DNA of 64,000 nucleotides from an uncultured Parabacteroides sp. (GTDB lineage: Bacteria; Bacteroidota; Bacteroidia; Bacteroidales; Tannerellaceae). The notes under the pieces are model-generated. The model was not told the DNA's origin. It saw nothing but the letters and a program-made list of their open reading frames with translations, and ran no database searches. Of this stretch, positions 24,944-32,726 are shown in pieces; within the stretch, counting starts at the first letter, position 1, and every line of letters starts with the position of its first letter. The stretch lies in contig NZ_CABUOD010000026.1 of the NCBI RefSeq assembly GCF_902493135.1, forward strand, positions 1-64,000, read 5' to 3'. A program made the translations under genes and the position numbers.

Positions 24944-26008
24944 ATGGCCGCTCAAAAAGTAGTAATCAGCAAGGATCTCAAAGCCGATTTGCAGGCGTTC
25001 CTTGCTTCCATGAGTTATGATAAACTCTTTATCCTGACCGATACGAATACGCAAGAAAAATGTTACCCGCTGATACACGATATTCCGGCCTTGCAGGAGG
25101 CTCCGGTCATTACCGTGCAGGCGGGCGATACCCATAAAGACATCGAACAGGTCGCTTACATCTGGTCGCGCCTCTCGAACGAGGGGGCTTCCCGCAACTC
25201 GGTTTTAGTCAATCTGGGCGGCGGTATGATTACCGATATGGGAGGCTTCGCCGGTGCGACTTTCAAACGCGGGCTGCGGACCGTCAATATCCCGACTACC
25301 CTGATGGCCTCTGTCGATGCGGCCGTGGGAGGAAAGACCGGGGTTAACTTCAACGGCCTGAAGAACGAGGTCGGTTCTTTCTATCCGCCCGAATGTGTCT
25401 TTATCGATTGTGAGTTCCTGCGTACGCTCGACCGCGACAACCTGCTTTCCGGCTATGCCGAAATGATCAAGCATGCGCTTATCAGTTCGATGGATATTTA
25501 CGCCTCCGTCCTGTTGTTCGACCTCGATGCGAAGATCGATTATGCCTTCCTGAACAGGATGGTCGCCCAATCCGTAGCCGTAAAAGAACGTATCGTGGAG
25601 GAAGACCCGAAAGAGCATGGCATCCGTAAGGCGTTGAACTTCGGCCATACGATCGGCCATGCCTACGAAAGCCTCTCCTTTAAGAAGAACCGCCCTTTGC
25701 TGCACGGCCATGCTGTTGCCGCCGGCATTGTCAGCGAATTGTATCTGTCTCATAAAGTATGCGGCTTCCCGATGGAGAAATTGAGCCAGGTTGTCTATTA
25801 TCTGAAGGAGTATTATCCGGCTTTCGTGTTCGATTGCAAGGATTATGAAACCTTATACGAGTTGATGACGCACGATAAGAAGAATGAAGCGGGAATCATC
25901 AACTTCACCCTGCTTTCCCAAGTGGGTGACGTCCAGATAAACCGGCAGGTAAGCAAGGAGAAAATACTCGAATCGTTGGATTTTTATCGTGAAAGCTTTG
26001 GAGTATAA
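24944..26008 (+). CDS. aroB: 3-dehydroquinate synthase
   Basis: The start is the ATG at 24944 (MAAQKVVISKDLKADLQAFL), just after a consensus promoter. An open frame upstream of it runs through the palindromic repeat and is not part of the gene. The 354-residue protein has the NAD-binding loop LGGGMITDMGGFAGATFKRG, then IPTTLMASVDAAVGGKTGVN, and the zinc ligands in SGYAEMIKHALI and ALNFGHTIGHAYES. It converts DAHP to 3-dehydroquinate in the shikimate pathway. No other aro gene is nearby. Confidence 0.96.
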   Translation: MAAQKVVISKDLKADLQAFLASMSYDKLFILTDTNTQEKCYPLIHDIPALQEAPVITVQAGDTHKDIEQVAYIWSRLSNEGASRNSVLVNLGGGMITDMGGFAGATFKRGLRTVNIPTTLMASVDAAVGGKTGVNFNGLKNEVGSFYPPECVFIDCEFLRTLDRDNLLSGYAEMIKHALISSMDIYASVLLFDLDAKIDYAFLNRMVAQSVAVKERIVEEDPKEHGIRKALNFGHTIGHAYESLSFKKNRPLLHGHAVAAGIVSELYLSHKVCGFPMEKLSQVVYYLKEYYPAFVFDCKDYETLYELMTHDKKNEAGIINFTLLSQVGDVQINRQVSKEKILESLDFYRESFGV

Positions 26009-26044
26009 CGAAAAATAGTTACCTTTGCAGCCGTAAAACAAAAG

Positions 26045-26119
26045 CGGGGTGTAGCTCAGCCCGGTTAGAGTACGCGTCTGGGGGGCGTGTGGTCGGAAGT
26101 TCGAATCTTCTCACCCCGA
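26045..26119 (+). tRNA. tRNA-Pro (anticodon GGG)
   Basis: The acceptor arms CGGGGTG and CACCCCG pair, a D-arm (GCTCAGCCCGGTTAGAG) and the T-loop GTTCGAATC are present, and the anticodon stem CGCGT/GCGTG encloses the loop CTGGGGG with anticodon GGG. The 3' CCA is not encoded. The last 43 bases of the gene are part of the attachment site of the integrative element that follows, which restores the tRNA end on insertion. Confidence 0.93.
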
Positions 26120-26121
26120 CA
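26077..26121 (+). repeat. Left attachment site (attL) inside tRNA-Pro
   Basis: These 45 bases, starting TCTGGGG in the anticodon loop and ending CCCCGACA, are repeated exactly in the same orientation at 32264-32308. Between them lies an integrase-bearing segment of 6.1 kb. Insertion into the 3' half of a tRNA gene with preservation of the gene is typical of tyrosine-integrase elements. Confidence 0.93.
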
Positions 26122-26130
26122 TTGATTTAC

Positions 26131-26160
26131 AAAGGCTTATAGTTATCGCTATAAGCCTTT
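26131..26160 (+). terminator. Terminator just inside attL
   Basis: AAAGGCTTATAG and CTATAAGCCTTT form a perfect 12-base stem with a 6-base loop, ten bases beyond the tRNA-derived repeat and followed by ATTTATTT. It can end both the tRNA transcript and the leftward cargo operon. Because it lies inside the element, it was probably brought in by it. Confidence 0.75.
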
Positions 26161-26170
26161 ATTTATTTAC

Positions 26171-26190
26171 TGGAACACAAATGGAACACA
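26171..26190 (+). repeat. Paired TGGAACACA motif, left end of the element
   Basis: Two copies of TGGAACACA separated by AA lie 50 bases inside the left repeat. The same arrangement with TT as spacer lies 106 bases inside the right repeat (32139-32158), in the same orientation. These are good candidates for integrase or excisionase arm-binding sites. Confidence 0.55.
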
Positions 26191-26227
26191 GACTCAAATA
26201 AGACACGGAGTACTTGCTATTGAAAAG

Positions 26228-27064
26228 CTACCATTTAAATTCTGTGTAAATATTATTCCGAAGAAAGAATTCTCCAGATATTGAATTAATATCCTTGAAA
26301 TTTAGAACATCAGAACGCTTGTAAAGTGTACCTGGGTATTGATGTTCAAATGTGCTAACAATTCCTTGAATAGTAGGTAGTAAGATGCTCAATGATGAAA
26401 CGATGTGTTCAAACCCATCAGTCGGTTTGTTGTAAATTTTGCAATAAAGGTAATTGGCAACACATTTGATTCCTGCAACATTAATACCATAATTTTTGAT
26501 GTCATTAGATGAATAGCCTAAGTCGGAGAGAACCGTTAAGACTCTGGGATTATCAAGGGCGTTGCAACTTAATATTTTCCATCTGCTTTGAGAATCTAAA
26601 TCATAGAAAGAATTACCAATAGCAAGATAAAACACTGCTTCTGATTTAGATTTCCTTGTTTGATAAAGCATTGTTTGAGCGGTAAGATTGTCAAATGATT
26701 CGTTTTCAAGTGCTTCTAAAGCAGGTGCAATCAATTCAATAGCATAGCAGTGCATTAAATGTTGTAAAACTGGTGAAATATAATAATTGAGTAATAAATC
26801 TTCTGTGACACAGGGAATAAGCTCATAAGACTGTGTAAGATTAGATACTTTGGAAAGACGTGATTTAAAATATTGAATATCCTCTTTAGTATAACCGATC
26901 TCTGTTGATAGCTCATTTAAGAATCTTGTGTCAAGATTAAGGGGCTTTTCTGATTGGGATACAGAACATGTTTTATATCCATTTAAAACTGATTGGTAAT
27001 CAGCCTGTGGAAAAACAGGTATTGCGAATAGAAGCAAATATGTGGTAATGAGTCTTTTTAACAT
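26228..27064 (-). CDS. Exported protein of unknown function, element cargo
   Basis: I do not recognise this 278-residue protein. It begins with a clear signal peptide (MLKRLITTYLLLFAIPVFPQA), with cleavage expected near residue 20, so it is probably periplasmic or secreted. No lipobox Cys is seen at the usual place. The remainder looks mainly helical (for example YYISPVLQHLMHCYAIELIA, VLTVLSDLGYSSNDIKNYGI) without a known catalytic motif. It follows the nuclease-like gene with a gap of 55 bases on the same strand and is the last gene before attL, the usual position of accessory cargo. Confidence 0.6.
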   Translation of the reverse strand: MLKRLITTYLLLFAIPVFPQADYQSVLNGYKTCSVSQSEKPLNLDTRFLNELSTEIGYTKEDIQYFKSRLSKVSNLTQSYELIPCVTEDLLLNYYISPVLQHLMHCYAIELIAPALEALENESFDNLTAQTMLYQTRKSKSEAVFYLAIGNSFYDLDSQSRWKILSCNALDNPRVLTVLSDLGYSSNDIKNYGINVAGIKCVANYLYCKIYNKPTDGFEHIVSSLSILLPTIQGIVSTFEHQYPGTLYKRSDVLNFKDINSISGEFFLRNNIYTEFKW

Positions 27065-27119
27065 ACTGATGTGATTTAAATAGATTTAATGTTGAGTGGA
27101 GTTTTTTTGTCTTGATGTC

Positions 27120-28022
27120 TTATAAATATCTTTCTGTCAGATAGTCACAGTAACGTTCGTTCCCTGTATAAAATTCTTTTGATAATTTGATAATTATCTC
27201 TTGATAGGTTGTATGACTGAATTTTATATTGTCTTTTTGGGCTATTCCTGCAAATTCTTCTATTTCTTTCCTATGCTCTGCACCTTCAGTGCCGATTACA
27301 TCGTACCAGAGATATAAAAGGTGGAAATTCTTGCAGTTCTTTTTTAACCCTAATATGTGTTTAAGTAACTGTGCTGCATCTAAGTATTGATATTTGTTAT
27401 CATCTGGAGATATTTCTTTTGCCAATTGGTATAGGTGTGGTATATTGTTCCAGAAAGAGTCGTTTTCAACATATTTAGTTTTTAGTCCTCCATGTCTTTT
27501 ACAATATGGTTCGGTGAATTTTGACTCAATAGCAAAGACTTTCGGTCTAAAGTTTTCTATAATAACGTCAATATTGGGTGTGTATGGGAATAAATCCTTG
27601 TCTTCACTAATTTCGAATTGTTCCTCAAATTTGATTTTGTAGTCAAAAGGTGTTTGGGATATGGATTGATTGGATTTTTCCTGTACTAAATAAGATGAGT
27701 CTTTAGCACACAAGTTACAAGCCCTCATGATTGGATAAATATTCTTCCCTTGCCAATATTGAAACAAGTTTACTACAATGGCGGAAGATGAATGGATCGC
27801 TTTCATTTTAGCTAATCGAGTTTTACTGTCTCTTGTCTCATGTCCGTCCCCCGAATTGTAATAAGTTAAGTTCTGGGGTGTTAATTGTTCGAATAGGTTA
27901 TTTGCTAAGGAATGCAGATAATTTGTTTCTCCTTTGTTGTTTTTTGTACCTCCGATTAATTCAAAGTTGTTTCTTTGAGCCCAACTTTGTTGTTTTGATT
28001 TAATGAATTCTAATCCTCTCAT
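27120..28022 (-). CDS. Putative PD-(D/E)XK restriction endonuclease-like protein
   Basis: The 300-residue protein carries a PD-(D/E)XK-like core: an Asp in YTPNIDVIIENFRPKVFAIE, followed by the IESKFTEPY strand (ExK) at about residues 165-180. Upstream are KMKAIHSSSAIVVNLFQYWQ and a GDGHETRD patch. This pattern reminds me of the PGN_0703-type putative restriction endonucleases of Bacteroidetes, an assignment made from memory. No methyltransferase lies beside it, so it would be either a modification-dependent nuclease, a lone or self-restrained defence nuclease, or a host-directed one. A predicted exported protein follows in the same orientation. Confidence 0.6.
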   Translation of the reverse strand: MRGLEFIKSKQQSWAQRNNFELIGGTKNNKGETNYLHSLANNLFEQLTPQNLTYYNSGDGHETRDSKTRLAKMKAIHSSSAIVVNLFQYWQGKNIYPIMRACNLCAKDSSYLVQEKSNQSISQTPFDYKIKFEEQFEISEDKDLFPYTPNIDVIIENFRPKVFAIESKFTEPYCKRHGGLKTKYVENDSFWNNIPHLYQLAKEISPDDNKYQYLDAAQLLKHILGLKKNCKNFHLLYLWYDVIGTEGAEHRKEIEEFAGIAQKDNIKFSHTTYQEIIIKLSKEFYTGNERYCDYLTERYL

Positions 28023-28565
28023 AAAGTCATAATTGTGCCATTCGACTCCCTAATGACTGGATTTAGAAAAAGAAAGTGTGGAGCCATTCGTTTATTGTGT
28101 AGGAGGTTCTGACAAAACCCAGAAACAAATAAACAATACTCCACACCTGTTTAGTATATGTTTTGAGAACATATATCTACACAAGTGATGAATGTTATTG
28201 CTATCCCTGTTTCTTTGAAACTGTCAGATTTCCTACACAGGATAAAGCGAAACACTTTCACTACAATTTGCCACTATGTGTGACCACCGCAAAGATAGTA
28301 AAGTTTGCTCAAAATAACATTCTGGTTAGAGAATATTGTTTTCTTTGCTCTGGGCTTTACTATAATACGATAATTAAAATGAGATAGAAAAAACGATGCA
28401 ATGTTTTTTTACATTTGAGGGGTTCGTCTATCTTTTTGTTTTAATACGTAGTCGTTGATTATTAGTTTATTATGATATTTACTCATTTGAGAAGTGAAAG
28501 AGTAGGTTGTTTTTGTTTACATGAGATTTTGGTTATTTAACTTTTTTAGAGGCTATGAATTTTTT
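28023..28565. other. Non-coding region of the element with nested inverted repeats
   Basis: There is no convincing gene in these 543 bases between the primase and the nuclease-like gene. It holds an inverted pair GTGTGGAG (28076-28083) / CTCCACAC (28139-28146), the motif TGTGTAGGA...TCTGACA at 28096-28114 and its inverted relative at 28222-28239, and another TCTACACA at 28176-28183. Its right half (28380-28560) is very AT-rich. This mix beside a primase gene is what a replication origin or a structured regulatory RNA could look like; neither is proven. Confidence 0.45.
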
Positions 28566-29552
28566 TTATTGATATTTGATATTGAAACGTTTGCAGATGT
28601 AAAAGAAAGTGGCGATTTTAACTCCATCTTCTTTTTTGTATTTTAGACATCGATTATATTGCATATCACAATCACCTTCGTTGTATTTGGGGTATATACG
28701 ACTAATCAGATGAAACCAGTATCTTCCTTCTTCCCCAAATTCATAAGCCAATGCACAGCCTATTTTGAACCAATCTTGATATTGCTTAGTTATGTCAATT
28801 CTATTTTTCCGAATGATTGAAACTATCTTTTCTACCTGTTTGCGGATTTCTTCTCTTTGGGTTATTGTTCTTATAATCTGTTCGGATTTATTGTTTGTGT
28901 CTATTGTGTATTGAAAGGGAATTGGATTTTCGTTAAAATAAGGATTTTCATCATAACTTGCAACTCTTAAACTAACAGGGCTTTTGACACTTTTGTCAAC
29001 TTGCAATTTGAATTTTCTATTCAGATACATTGCAAGTGCTTCAAAGTGCTGTTTATGATATTCTGGATTTTGTATTCTGAATATTAGAAATATTCCTTCT
29101 CCACTTAGTGATAATCCTGCATAGTATAAATAGGGACAGTGTAAACCAATTACATTTTTACAATCTGCTAAGTCAATATTTGGGTTGTCTTTGGAGTCAA
29201 TATCAATGCACAATAATCCCGTGTGTTTAATTATATTGGATTCTCGTCTTTGGCTAAATGTGCCACTTGGTGTGATACACATAAGATTTCCTTTGATTCT
29301 CTCTCTTGTTTTCTTATCTGTGTTTGCCCTGTACTTTTCAACTTGTTTTCTGAACTTATCAGATAATAGGAATTTACTTAATCTTATTGTCTTGATAGGT
29401 TCTGTGCTAAAGATGCTTTCAAATAATGACACTAAAGGTTCTTCAAAGGGAGTGAAGATTCTGCCACTCCCTTTGAAATTAGTATTTTCTTTTTCTTCTT
29501 CTTTTTCTTTCCCTTTGAAATTTTCATTAGGAGTGTATTTAAAAAAAGTCAT
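28566..29552 (-). CDS. VirE/BT4734-like primase with PriCT-2-like C-terminus
   Basis: The 328-residue protein has a BT4734-like primase domain at about residues 60-215 (TGLLCIDIDSKDNPNIDLAD with the metal-binding Asp residues, LSLSGEGIFLIFRI) and a C-terminal PriCT-2-like domain (about 235-325: DWFKIGCALAYEFGEEGRYW, CLKYKKEDGVKIATFFYICK). It should prime replication of the element. A lysine/glutamate-rich run (GKEKEEEKENTN) separates the first residues from the core. It is a much shorter relative of the DUF3987 fusion at 2170-4434 and has no helicase-like half. Confidence 0.78.
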   Translation of the reverse strand: MTFFKYTPNENFKGKEKEEEKENTNFKGSGRIFTPFEEPLVSLFESIFSTEPIKTIRLSKFLLSDKFRKQVEKYRANTDKKTRERIKGNLMCITPSGTFSQRRESNIIKHTGLLCIDIDSKDNPNIDLADCKNVIGLHCPYLYYAGLSLSGEGIFLIFRIQNPEYHKQHFEALAMYLNRKFKLQVDKSVKSPVSLRVASYDENPYFNENPIPFQYTIDTNNKSEQIIRTITQREEIRKQVEKIVSIIRKNRIDITKQYQDWFKIGCALAYEFGEEGRYWFHLISRIYPKYNEGDCDMQYNRCLKYKKEDGVKIATFFYICKRFNIKYQ

Positions 29553-29600
29553 ACTGCTTTAAATCAATTATTTAATGTTTGAATTTTACTCAAAAGTTGT

Positions 29601-29960
29601 TCAGTTTTGATTCAATATTGAATCAAAATCAGATTCGTTTAGATCATCTTCTGTAATACAATTGCTCAGTGTTGATTTGTTTTTCTTTTTAGGCAATGGT
29701 ATTTTTTCTTGAATTTCGTCTTCAAAATCAGAGGATAATTTCTGTTTTTGAATTTTTGCACAATACTTTTTATGGTTTGCTTTTATTTGTGCTATAGCCA
29801 TTTCTTGTACAATTGATGCTCCTGTAGGTAGATTTTCTACCATTTCTTGATTAAGACCGTACTTGACAACAGCTTCATATGCAATTAACTTATTTCTTTT
29901 ACTTAATTTTTCTATCGCATTGAAAAATGAACGATAGAAAATAAAACTTTCTTTTTTCAT
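29601..29960 (-). CDS. DUF6291-like protein
   Basis: The 119-residue protein starts MKKESFIFYRSFFNAIEKLS, followed by RNKLIAYEAVVKYGLNQEMV, the pattern I know from DUF6291, a small family found in Bacteroidetes and Firmicutes mobile elements near replication genes. It has a basic middle part (KANHKKYCAKIQKQKL) and an acidic, Asn-rich tail. It lies between the HTH gene and the primase on the same strand and is probably an accessory replication or DNA-binding protein. There is no enzymatic motif. Confidence 0.65.
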   Translation of the reverse strand: MKKESFIFYRSFFNAIEKLSKRNKLIAYEAVVKYGLNQEMVENLPTGASIVQEMAIAQIKANHKKYCAKIQKQKLSSDFEDEIQEKIPLPKKKNKSTLSNCITEDDLNESDFDSILNQN

Positions 29961-30004
29961 CTTTTCTTTGTTTTTTAATAATTAATCCCTTATTGTTTAA
30001 CTTG

Positions 30005-30316
30005 TTAAAAAAAATCTTCGTGGGTTTCAATATGGTTGGATTGTAACCATTGATTGATTTCATCTTTTTTAAAGAAGATTCTTCTACCGCCATGTGCGGG
30101 TTTGTGATAAGGAATTTTTCGCTCGTGTGTGAGCTTGTAAATCGTAGCTTTTTTGTAGCCAGTTAATTCAGAAACCTCTTCAATTGAAAGAATTTCCGAT
30201 TGTTTTTGTTGAATTGATAATGATTCTTGAAACACACTTTTGATAAGAGCCTTTACCTGACAAACATTTAAGTGCATAAGCAAGTCATTATCATGAATAA
30301 CATTATTTGTATTCAT
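30005..30316 (-). CDS. Helix-turn-helix (excisionase-like) protein of the element
   Basis: The start was set at the ATG at 30316 (MNTNNVIHDNDLLMHLNVCQ), giving 103 residues; an earlier ATG at 30415 is in frame. The C-terminal half is a MerR/excisionase-type winged helix: ILSIEEVSELTGYKKATIYK, then HERKIPYHKPAHGGRRIFFK and KDEINQWLQSN. Such proteins direct excision or regulate the operon of Bacteroidetes mobile elements. A consensus promoter lies at 30562-30593, which would give a long leader of about 240 bases. Confidence 0.78.
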   Translation of the reverse strand: MNTNNVIHDNDLLMHLNVCQVKALIKSVFQESLSIQQKQSEILSIEEVSELTGYKKATIYKLTHERKIPYHKPAHGGRRIFFKKDEINQWLQSNHIETHEDFF

Positions 30317-30561
30317 AGATACATAATTTTTATTGTTTAGAATGTGAAATTTAATTCTAAACATTATTACACAATTTTTTGATTGTCTTGATTTGCAAAA
30401 ATCAAGGAAAGGCATTTTTTGAAAGAATAGTGTGTATGCTTCACACCTAAAATGTAGTTTTCAAAAAGCGCAACAGATTTTTCTTTCGCTTCGTCGGAAT
30501 GAAGATGAACAAAACAAAGCAACGATATTGGCTACTCTATACGTCCTTCTTAGATTCGCTG

Positions 30562-30593
30562 CAAAAGTATGAATAATATTTTTATGAAGCAAA
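30562..30593 (-). promoter_or_regulatory. Promoter of the element's replication operon
   Basis: On the minus strand, TTTG (30590-30593), a 20-base spacer and TACTTTTG (30562-30569) match the Bacteroidetes consensus. It reads toward the HTH gene, DUF6291 and the primase. It lies directly downstream of the integrase gene, so the integrase is transcribed separately. Confidence 0.7.
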
Positions 30594-30676
30594 TTTTTTA
30601 TGAAAAGCTATTTTTGTTGTTTGTTATTTTTATAACCATCGGTTTTAATAATTACGAATACCGTTCAAATGTTATA

Positions 30677-31972
30677 CTAATCGTAGAGAGCTTTTGCGGC
30701 TTCATCTATTACAGTTGTGTCGAAACTGTCCAGATAGGTGTTAGTTGTTTCCAAATCTGCATGTCCTAACATTTGGGAGATTTGTTCACGTGCTACATCA
30801 TTACGTTGCAACATCATTGCCATTGTGTGACGACTTACATATGTGGTTAATTTGATATCGGTTATCTGTAACTCTTCGGCTAAGTCAGCCAAATAGTTAT
30901 TATATTTTTTATACCTGTATCGAATATGATTATATAGCCTTTCTCCGGCATATCCACTAATAGAAACTATGGGAACGATGAAATTGTCGACAGTAGGATT
31001 GCTTTCATTTAGACTATCTAATAGCGATTGTATTTCTGCCGTTATTTTAATCTTAATGGGTTTTACACTTTTCTGATGTTGTATTTTATGGCGTTTATAA
31101 ACAATGTACTCTCCTGTGTTGAGGTTTAGAATATTGTTCTTTGTCAGATATGCCATGTCAATAAATGATATTCCATAGCAATAGTATGACAATAGGAATA
31201 GCTTACGGGCATATTCTCGTTGAGGGTTATTGGATTTGGAGTTTTTTATTTTATTGAAAGATTCTACAGTCAAGTAGCGTTTTTCTGTTTCTTCATCTAA
31301 TTTGGCTATTTGAAATCCTCCTTTACCGAAAGGATAAGTTTTGTCGGTAGCTTCTTTTTCTTGGATAGCTCTGTTTAATATGCTCCGAAGAGCTTTAAAG
31401 TAGTATTTTCTTGTATTTCCTTTACATCCTCTTTTTTGCAAGAAGATGTCAAAGCCGTTTACAAATTTGATGTCTATTTCTGAAAATATTCTTGTATCAA
31501 ACTTGTTATCATAATGTGTAAGCATATTTAATGTTGCAGCATAACAGTTCGCATTGCCGATATGTCCAGTTTCTCGTAGTATATTAATATGGTTCTCTAA
31601 GTACGCTTTTACTTTGCCTTGTTTTGATTTGTTCAAAAAGGCTTCCTCAAATTGGTTTAGAGTCCAGTCTACGTGCTCTCTGTGGAAATTATCTATTATT
31701 TCCTGTGCTTGTACTCTGTATTTACTAAGTAAAAAATTGTACTGTTTGCGTTTTTCGTTTTCTTCCTTTTCTTTTTTATCTCTTACATTTTTAAGAATAA
31801 CGAAACATTCATTATCTGCGTCCCAATATTTGTTGTCGGCGAATATCTTTAGCGTAAAGTATTTGCGTTGACGTTCTTTGCATATCCGTAGGCGGATAGC
31901 ATATAGTCCTTTTGTATTGGGAGTATCGTTTCTTTTTACAAAACTTATCGTTTCTGTTATTGTTTTCATCAT
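30677..31972 (-). CDS. Tyrosine-type site-specific integrase
   Basis: From the ATG at 31972 (MMKTITETISFVKRNDTPNT) the protein has 431 residues. It has an N-terminal arm-binding part (about 1-90), a SAM-like core-binding domain (about 100-190: FDTRIFSEIDIKFVNGFDIF) and the catalytic domain (about 210-425), with TTYVSRHTMAMML and GHADLETTNTYLDSF containing the nucleophile Tyr. In the region where related integrases have Arg I (SFYxRGMSFVDMA) this protein reads SYYCYGISFIDMA, so the first catalytic Arg seems replaced. It lies about 290 bases from attR and must have mediated insertion into tRNA-Pro. Confidence 0.9.
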   Translation of the reverse strand: MMKTITETISFVKRNDTPNTKGLYAIRLRICKERQRKYFTLKIFADNKYWDADNECFVILKNVRDKKEKEENEKRKQYNFLLSKYRVQAQEIIDNFHREHVDWTLNQFEEAFLNKSKQGKVKAYLENHINILRETGHIGNANCYAATLNMLTHYDNKFDTRIFSEIDIKFVNGFDIFLQKRGCKGNTRKYYFKALRSILNRAIQEKEATDKTYPFGKGGFQIAKLDEETEKRYLTVESFNKIKNSKSNNPQREYARKLFLLSYYCYGISFIDMAYLTKNNILNLNTGEYIVYKRHKIQHQKSVKPIKIKITAEIQSLLDSLNESNPTVDNFIVPIVSISGYAGERLYNHIRYRYKKYNNYLADLAEELQITDIKLTTYVSRHTMAMMLQRNDVAREQISQMLGHADLETTNTYLDSFDTTVIDEAAKALYD

Positions 31973-32263
31973 GAAATATCTGTAATCAAAATAAATCAAA
32001 TTAGATAAAAGATAATACGTTGATTGTCAAGCAAATATAGTAATTTTGTGATTAATGTTAAATAAAAGAACGGAGAATTTTGTTTTTGTTATTTTATTTG
32101 AATCTGATTCTATGGTTAAGAGTGATCGTGTTATTTAGTGGAACACATTTGGAACACACATAGTCTAAATAGGGTAAACTTAATCAAAGTATTAATGTTG
32201 ATTATCAGGTAGATGTCAAGTAAATACTAATAGAGGAAAATAAAAGATTTACCACGAAATACC
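31973..32263. other. Right-end non-coding region of the element
   Basis: About 290 AT-rich bases lie between the integrase start and attR. They contain the integrase promoter region and the paired TGGAACACA motif at 32139-32158, and no gene. Confidence 0.5.
32139..32158 (+). repeat. Paired TGGAACACA motif, right end of the element
   Basis: Two copies of TGGAACACA separated by TT match the pair at 26171-26190 in sequence, spacing and orientation, and lie 106 bases inside attR. They are a candidate integrase arm-type binding site. Confidence 0.55.
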
Positions 32264-32308
32264 TCTGGGGGGCGTGTGGTCGGAAGTTCGAATCTTCTCA
32301 CCCCGACA
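32264..32308 (+). repeat. Right attachment site (attR)
   Basis: It is an exact 45-base copy of the tRNA-Pro 3' part at 26077-26121. It has no tRNA 5' half in front of it, so it is only the recombination scar and not a second tRNA gene. Confidence 0.93.
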
Positions 32309-32318
32309 ATAGCTGAGT

Positions 32319-32358
32319 AAAAAAAGAGACTTACTTGTAAAGGTAAGTCTCTTTTTTT
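32319..32358. terminator. Terminator beyond attR
   Basis: A stem of 16 bases (A-run plus GAGACTTAC and its complement GTAAGTCTC plus T-run) surrounds an 8-base loop. It works in both directions: for the tRNA transcript before the element was inserted, and for the HU gene, whose stop is at 32364. Confidence 0.8.
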
Positions 32359-32363
32359 ACTCT

Positions 32364-32639
32364 TTATTTGTTTACCTGCTCCAACAGGTGGGGAGCGCAT
32401 TTGAAATGAATAATGGTCCTGGGAGACAGTTGCACGGCTGTCCCGCTTCTCGGGTTTCGTGCTGGACGGCTGGATTGAAAACGGGGTTTGAATGAGCCGA
32501 AACCATGCAGGCAGATTCTTTGACCGCCTTTGACTTCCTGGACAATTAGTTTTTGCATTTCATCGATTGTCCGTTTGACATCTTTCTTGTCTAATCCTGT
32601 TTTCTTGGACAGGATGTTGATAAGCTGACTTCTGTTCAT
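32364..32639 (-). CDS. HU-family DNA-binding protein
   Basis: The 91-residue protein is a standard HU/IHF: MNRSQLINILSKKTGLDKKD helices, ICLHGFGSFKPRFQSSRPAR beta-arm, GTAVQLSPRTIIHFKCAPHL C-terminal strand. In most HU proteins the arm reads RNPxTG; here it is RNPRSGTAV, within normal variation. It binds and bends DNA as a dimer. It lies just outside the integrative element and so belongs to the host chromosome. Confidence 0.93.
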   Translation of the reverse strand: MNRSQLINILSKKTGLDKKDVKRTIDEMQKLIVQEVKGGQRICLHGFGSFKPRFQSSRPARNPRSGTAVQLSPRTIIHFKCAPHLLEQVNK

Positions 32640-32726
32640 ATTCGTATTATATTGCTAATTAGTGGATCTTATCCGGTTGATTTGCTATTCTAATTCTTTT
32701 TTGTTGAATTGATTATCTGTTTGTTC

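Larger units (their letters stand above)
26122..32263. mobile_element. Integrative element of about 6.2 kb in tRNA-Pro
   Basis: The segment is bounded by the 45-base direct repeat and is more AT-rich than the flanking aroB and core genes. All its genes lie on the minus strand. In order from the right end they are a tyrosine integrase, a HTH/excisionase-like gene, DUF6291, a VirE-type primase, a putative nuclease and an exported protein. It has no conjugation, relaxase or capsid genes, so it is not self-transmissible by visible means and resembles a satellite or mobilisable island. Paired TGGAACACA motifs lie near both ends, and terminators lie just inside attL and just outside attR. Confidence 0.88.

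Noticed and set aside
26122..32263. A CRISPR array or conjugation module in the element
   Set aside because: No spaced direct repeats of CRISPR type and no relaxase, coupling protein or transfer genes are present.
32264..32308. Apparent second tRNA-Pro
   Set aside because: Only the 3' 45 bases are present, with no acceptor 5' strand or D-arm in front; it is the attachment scar of the integrative element.
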